DNA of 64,000 nucleotides from Flavobacterium sp. K5-23. GTDB taxonomy: Bacteria > Bacteroidota > Bacteroidia > Flavobacteriales > Flavobacteriaceae. Both the position numbers and the translations under genes were made by a program. The DNA lies in assembly GCF_023278045.1 (NCBI RefSeq), contig NZ_CP056783.1, positions 1,178,001 through 1,242,000 of the forward strand, in the 5' to 3' direction. The notes beneath the pieces are model-generated. The model was not told the origin of the DNA. It did no database searches and saw only the letters and a list, made by a program, of their open reading frames with translations. This document shows, one piece after another, positions 61,515 to 64,000 of the stretch (position 1 is its first letter; the number at the start of each line of letters is the position of its first letter).

Positions 61515-61539
61515 GCTTTTATTTTTTGCTGTCCGCAAA

Positions 61540-62217
61540 TTATAGTCTATCCGGAAAATCAGTGATGATTCCGTTTACGTTATATGATTTTGTTTTTTTG
61601 ATGTCTTCCAGTTCATTAACCGTCCATGGATACACTTGAAACCCTTTTTCTTGTAATTTAATCGTGTTTTCGGCTGTCAATAGATGAAAATAGGGATGAA
61701 TCGCTTTAGCCTGAATAAATTTGGCGAAAGCAAAAGCCAAATCCAAATCCGTTTCCGTCAATACCCCAATCGGAATTTCCGAATTTAAGAAAGTGACTTG
61801 CTGTAATGCATTCCAATCAAAACTGGAAACCAAAAATTGGTCGTAATTCCAGTTTCTTTCCGAAACGTATTTTTCGATTAAATCCACCACTTTATTAGCG
61901 GTTTCATAGCTTTTAAGTTCTATGTTGACGAAACATTTTTGGTTTACTAATTCTAAAACTTCAGTTAGCGTTGGAATTGAATGTTTTTTATTAACTACAA
62001 GCCGCTTCAATTCCGGTAAAGAGAGTTGGTTTACTAATCCTTTTCCGTTAGTGGTTCTGTCAACTGTTTCATCATGGATTACCATTAGTTCCCCATCGGC
62101 ACTTAAATGTACATCGAGCTCAATGGCGTCAACGTGCATATCTATGGCTTTCTTAAAGCTAATTAAGGTATTCTCTGGTTCGTAACCTCTTACTCCACGA
62201 TGGCCTATTTTTAACAT
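61540..62217 (-). CDS. glycerophosphodiester phosphodiesterase
   Basis: A 225-residue GDPD-family TIM barrel. The catalytic and metal residues appear in IGHRGVRGYEPENTLISF (residues 3-20), AIELDVHLSADGELMVIHDETVDRTTNG and VNIELKS. It hydrolyses glycerophosphodiesters to glycerol-3-phosphate and an alcohol. No signal peptide is present, so it should act in the cytoplasm. It is the first gene of the unit with the BaiN-like flavoprotein. Confidence 0.92.
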   Translation of the reverse strand: MLKIGHRGVRGYEPENTLISFKKAIDMHVDAIELDVHLSADGELMVIHDETVDRTTNGKGLVNQLSLPELKRLVVNKKHSIPTLTEVLELVNQKCFVNIELKSYETANKVVDLIEKYVSERNWNYDQFLVSSFDWNALQQVTFLNSEIPIGVLTETDLDLAFAFAKFIQAKAIHPYFHLLTAENTIKLQEKGFQVYPWTVNELEDIKKTKSYNVNGIITDFPDRL

Positions 62218-62252
62218 GGATTTTATTTTTGTCAAAGGTAGCTAAAATAAAA

Positions 62253-62283
62253 AAGTACAAACCGTGTTTGATTTGTACTTTCT
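62253..62283 (-). terminator. terminator after the alpha-amylase gene
   Basis: AAAGTACAAA and TTTGTACTTT form a 10-bp stem with a 10-nt loop between the amylase stop and the GDPD start (minus strand). Confidence 0.75.
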
Positions 62284-62291
62284 AAACATGT

Positions 62292-62347
62292 ACCGCAAAT
62301 TCGCATATTTCTTTTCTTTTTGAAAAATTAATTTGCGAATTTGCGGT
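62292..62347. repeat. intergenic palindrome with perfect 14-bp arms
   Basis: ACCGCAAATTCGCA and TGCGAATTTGCGGT are exact reverse complements separated by 28 bp. The ACCGCAAA arm is shared with the palindrome at 5231-5309. Confidence 0.55.
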
Positions 62348-62370
62348 TATAAAGTCTTTGTATGATTAGT

Positions 62371-63993
62371 TTACTTTTCTAATAAAATAATATCAAAGTT
62401 ACTGTCTATAACAACTTTTCCATTTGTTACTGTAGCTTCTTTTCCTGAATAGGCGTCTTTTAATTTTGTGCCATCAACAAAAACACTTCCAACGGAAAGC
62501 TCTTTTTTACCCATTGGTAAATCCAATCCTATAACCACTTGGTCTGTATAATTTCCTTTTGAAAAACTCCTTGAAAAAGTATACGGTTGAGCCGAAATTT
62601 CTTTGTGAATTCCAGCCCCAATTGCAAGATGAGTTTTTCTAAACTGACCTAATTTTTGCCAATGCAAAAGTGTTTTTTGTGTTTCGGAATTGGTTTTAAT
62701 GTCCTCCCAATTCATAAATGAACGCAAAGTGGCATCGCCTTCTGTTCCTTCTATTGCTAAAGAACGCGCCGACTCGTCTCCATAATAAACCTGAGCAAGT
62801 CCAGGAGATAGCAACAGTTTTGTGGCACTCTCGATTGTTTTTGTTCTTTTGGCGTCAAATGGCGCTCCGTCATCATGTGAGGATAAATAATTCAAAACGC
62901 TGTATCCTTTCAACTCATTGTTTAGGGCATTGGAATATTTTGAAAATATGAATTCATAGTCTTTTTGAGCATCCCATTTGAATTCGAAATTGATCATATT
63001 ATTAAAACCATTTTCGTAGTAATTGATTTTTTTATCTCCAAAATCAAAAGATTTCCCTGCACTTATATTGTAATTATAAACTTCAGCCATAGTGTAGAAC
63101 GAGTTATTATCCAATACTTTGCTTGGGTTGTTTTTTTTCCAAGTTTCAAATGCATAATCGCATTGGGTTTTGAAATCAGCCCAAACGGTTTCATCTGTAT
63201 GTTTCACTGTGTCGGCTCTGTAACCGTCAATTCCGTATTCTGTGATATAATCCGTCAACCATTTGATGATGTAATACTTTGGTGTTCTTGGGTAGCTCGT
63301 TCTTTCGAAAAAAGCATCTAGAGAAGCGACTTCTTGTTCATATCGCCCTTCTTTTTTCCACTTTTCGATTAAAAAAGGAGGGAGGGCCACTTCTTGATTG
63401 CTTTCTGTTTTGACATCAGGAAGATTTTTGACCAAGGTGCAATTAGTTGTCGTTTCATAGGTTTTGTAATCACATTGAGGCCCCGTTCTTACCCAGTCAT
63501 TTGGCCAAACAGAATCTTCAGCGGTAACTGGACCTGTGTGGTTAATTACTCCGTCAAGGATTATTCTAATTCCATGGGTGTGTGCTTTTTTTACTAAAGC
63601 GGCCAAGTCTTCTTTGGTTCCAAAATTAGGATCTAATGCCGTCCAATCTCTAGCCCAATAACCGTGAAAACCATAGCTATACCCTGTTCCTTCATCCACG
63701 CCATCGTGAATTTGTTCAACTATTGGTGTAAACCAAATAGCATTTATTCCTAGTTTGTCAAAATAACCTTCGTCGATTTTATCCGAAATTCCTTTGATGT
63801 CACCACCTTCAAAACCACGAAGTTTCCCCGTTGTTTTATTACGATTATAGTTTATATCATTAGAAGTGTCACCGTTATTGAAACGATCAGTCATTAAAAA
63901 ATAGACACTTGCCGCTTCCCAAACGAAAGGAGTTTTTACGGTTTCTTTATTATTTATTGTTTTTGAACTTGAACAACTAACGAAAAACGCCAT
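62371..63993 (-). CDS. alpha-amylase family (GH13) lipoprotein, 5' end cut by window
   Basis: At least 540 residues of a GH13 glycosidase. Active-site residues are D261 (GYRADTVKH), E304 (MAEVYN) and H373-D374 (YLSSHDD), with DGVINHTGP near 148 as the first conserved region. Numbers count from the first Met in the window. The visible start MAFFVSCSSSK includes a lipobox cysteine, and the reading frame is open to the window end, so the signal peptide's first residues lie beyond 64000. The enzyme should cut alpha-glucans at the cell surface or periplasm. Confidence 0.92.
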   Translation of the reverse strand: MAFFVSCSSSKTINNKETVKTPFVWEAASVYFLMTDRFNNGDTSNDINYNRNKTTGKLRGFEGGDIKGISDKIDEGYFDKLGINAIWFTPIVEQIHDGVDEGTGYSYGFHGYWARDWTALDPNFGTKEDLAALVKKAHTHGIRIILDGVINHTGPVTAEDSVWPNDWVRTGPQCDYKTYETTTNCTLVKNLPDVKTESNQEVALPPFLIEKWKKEGRYEQEVASLDAFFERTSYPRTPKYYIIKWLTDYITEYGIDGYRADTVKHTDETVWADFKTQCDYAFETWKKNNPSKVLDNNSFYTMAEVYNYNISAGKSFDFGDKKINYYENGFNNMINFEFKWDAQKDYEFIFSKYSNALNNELKGYSVLNYLSSHDDGAPFDAKRTKTIESATKLLLSPGLAQVYYGDESARSLAIEGTEGDATLRSFMNWEDIKTNSETQKTLLHWQKLGQFRKTHLAIGAGIHKEISAQPYTFSRSFSKGNYTDQVVIGLDLPMGKKELSVGSVFVDGTKLKDAYSGKEATVTNGKVVIDSNFDIILLEK

Positions 63994-64000
63994 TGCAAAA

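Overview
The window looks like chromosomal DNA from a Flavobacterium-like member of the Bacteroidota. It is strongly AT-rich. It encodes a protein with a Por/type IX secretion (T9SS) C-terminal signal, a LytTR regulator, DUF4407 and DUF423 proteins, a BlaI/M56 pair with a TonB-like tail, and mevalonate-pathway genes. Several candidate promoters fit the flavobacterial pattern TTG-N(18-22)-TAnnTTTG rather than sigma70. No capsid, tail, CRISPR or rRNA genes were seen.

Layout. 1-6.5 kb holds housekeeping genes: a lipoprotein, a DUF4184 membrane protein, a glycosyltransferase, an LPG-synthase-like membrane protein, RuvC, HemW, a cyclase-family hydrolase and an MmcQ/YjbR protein. 6.6-13.05 kb is one tightly packed signalling operon: receiver, H-NOX, HNOBA-PAS3 histidine kinase, FIST (possible NosP), second kinase, Hpt, LytTR regulator. 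It looks like a nitric-oxide-responsive phosphorelay with two candidate haem sensors. It is followed by a 1151-residue secreted protein with an ice-binding-like N-terminal domain. 17.4-30.4 kb is a candidate polysaccharide export locus: TPR/outer-membrane barrel, STAS, Wzx-like flippase, GT4, a GH5-like hydrolase, an Ig-like secreted protein, a GT-C-like giant membrane protein, a receiver-glycosyltransferase fusion and a PH/SHOCT protein. 30.5-41 kb is core and regulatory: DUF4407, PckA, DUF423, a saccharopine dehydrogenase-like enzyme, M56/BlaI, an FAD amine oxidase and an M20 dipeptidase.

41.1-46.7 kb is a 5.6-kb integrated element in tRNA-Leu(UAG), bounded by a perfect 32-bp direct repeat. 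It carries a tyrosine integrase, an HTH protein, a putative G2P-type replication protein, two unknown proteins and a roughly 900-bp non-coding origin-like region with CG-rich repeats. Candidate integrase arm sites lie near both ends and operator-like repeats precede its genes. It has no structural, packaging or recognised conjugation genes, so it looks like a small replicating integrative element or satellite. It is the strongest candidate for an undescribed system here.

47-64 kb holds a Gre-like protein, a DUF885 lipoprotein, a pseudouridine synthase, a UbiA prenyltransferase, a two-component pair, an IS630-type insertion sequence with its transposase split over two frames, mevalonate kinase and diphosphomevalonate decarboxylase, TspO, a CarboxypepD_reg-like protein, a BaiN-like flavoprotein, a glycerophosphodiester phosphodiesterase, and an alpha-amylase-family lipoprotein whose first codons lie beyond the window end. 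Functional calls rest on motifs read by eye; no database search was run.
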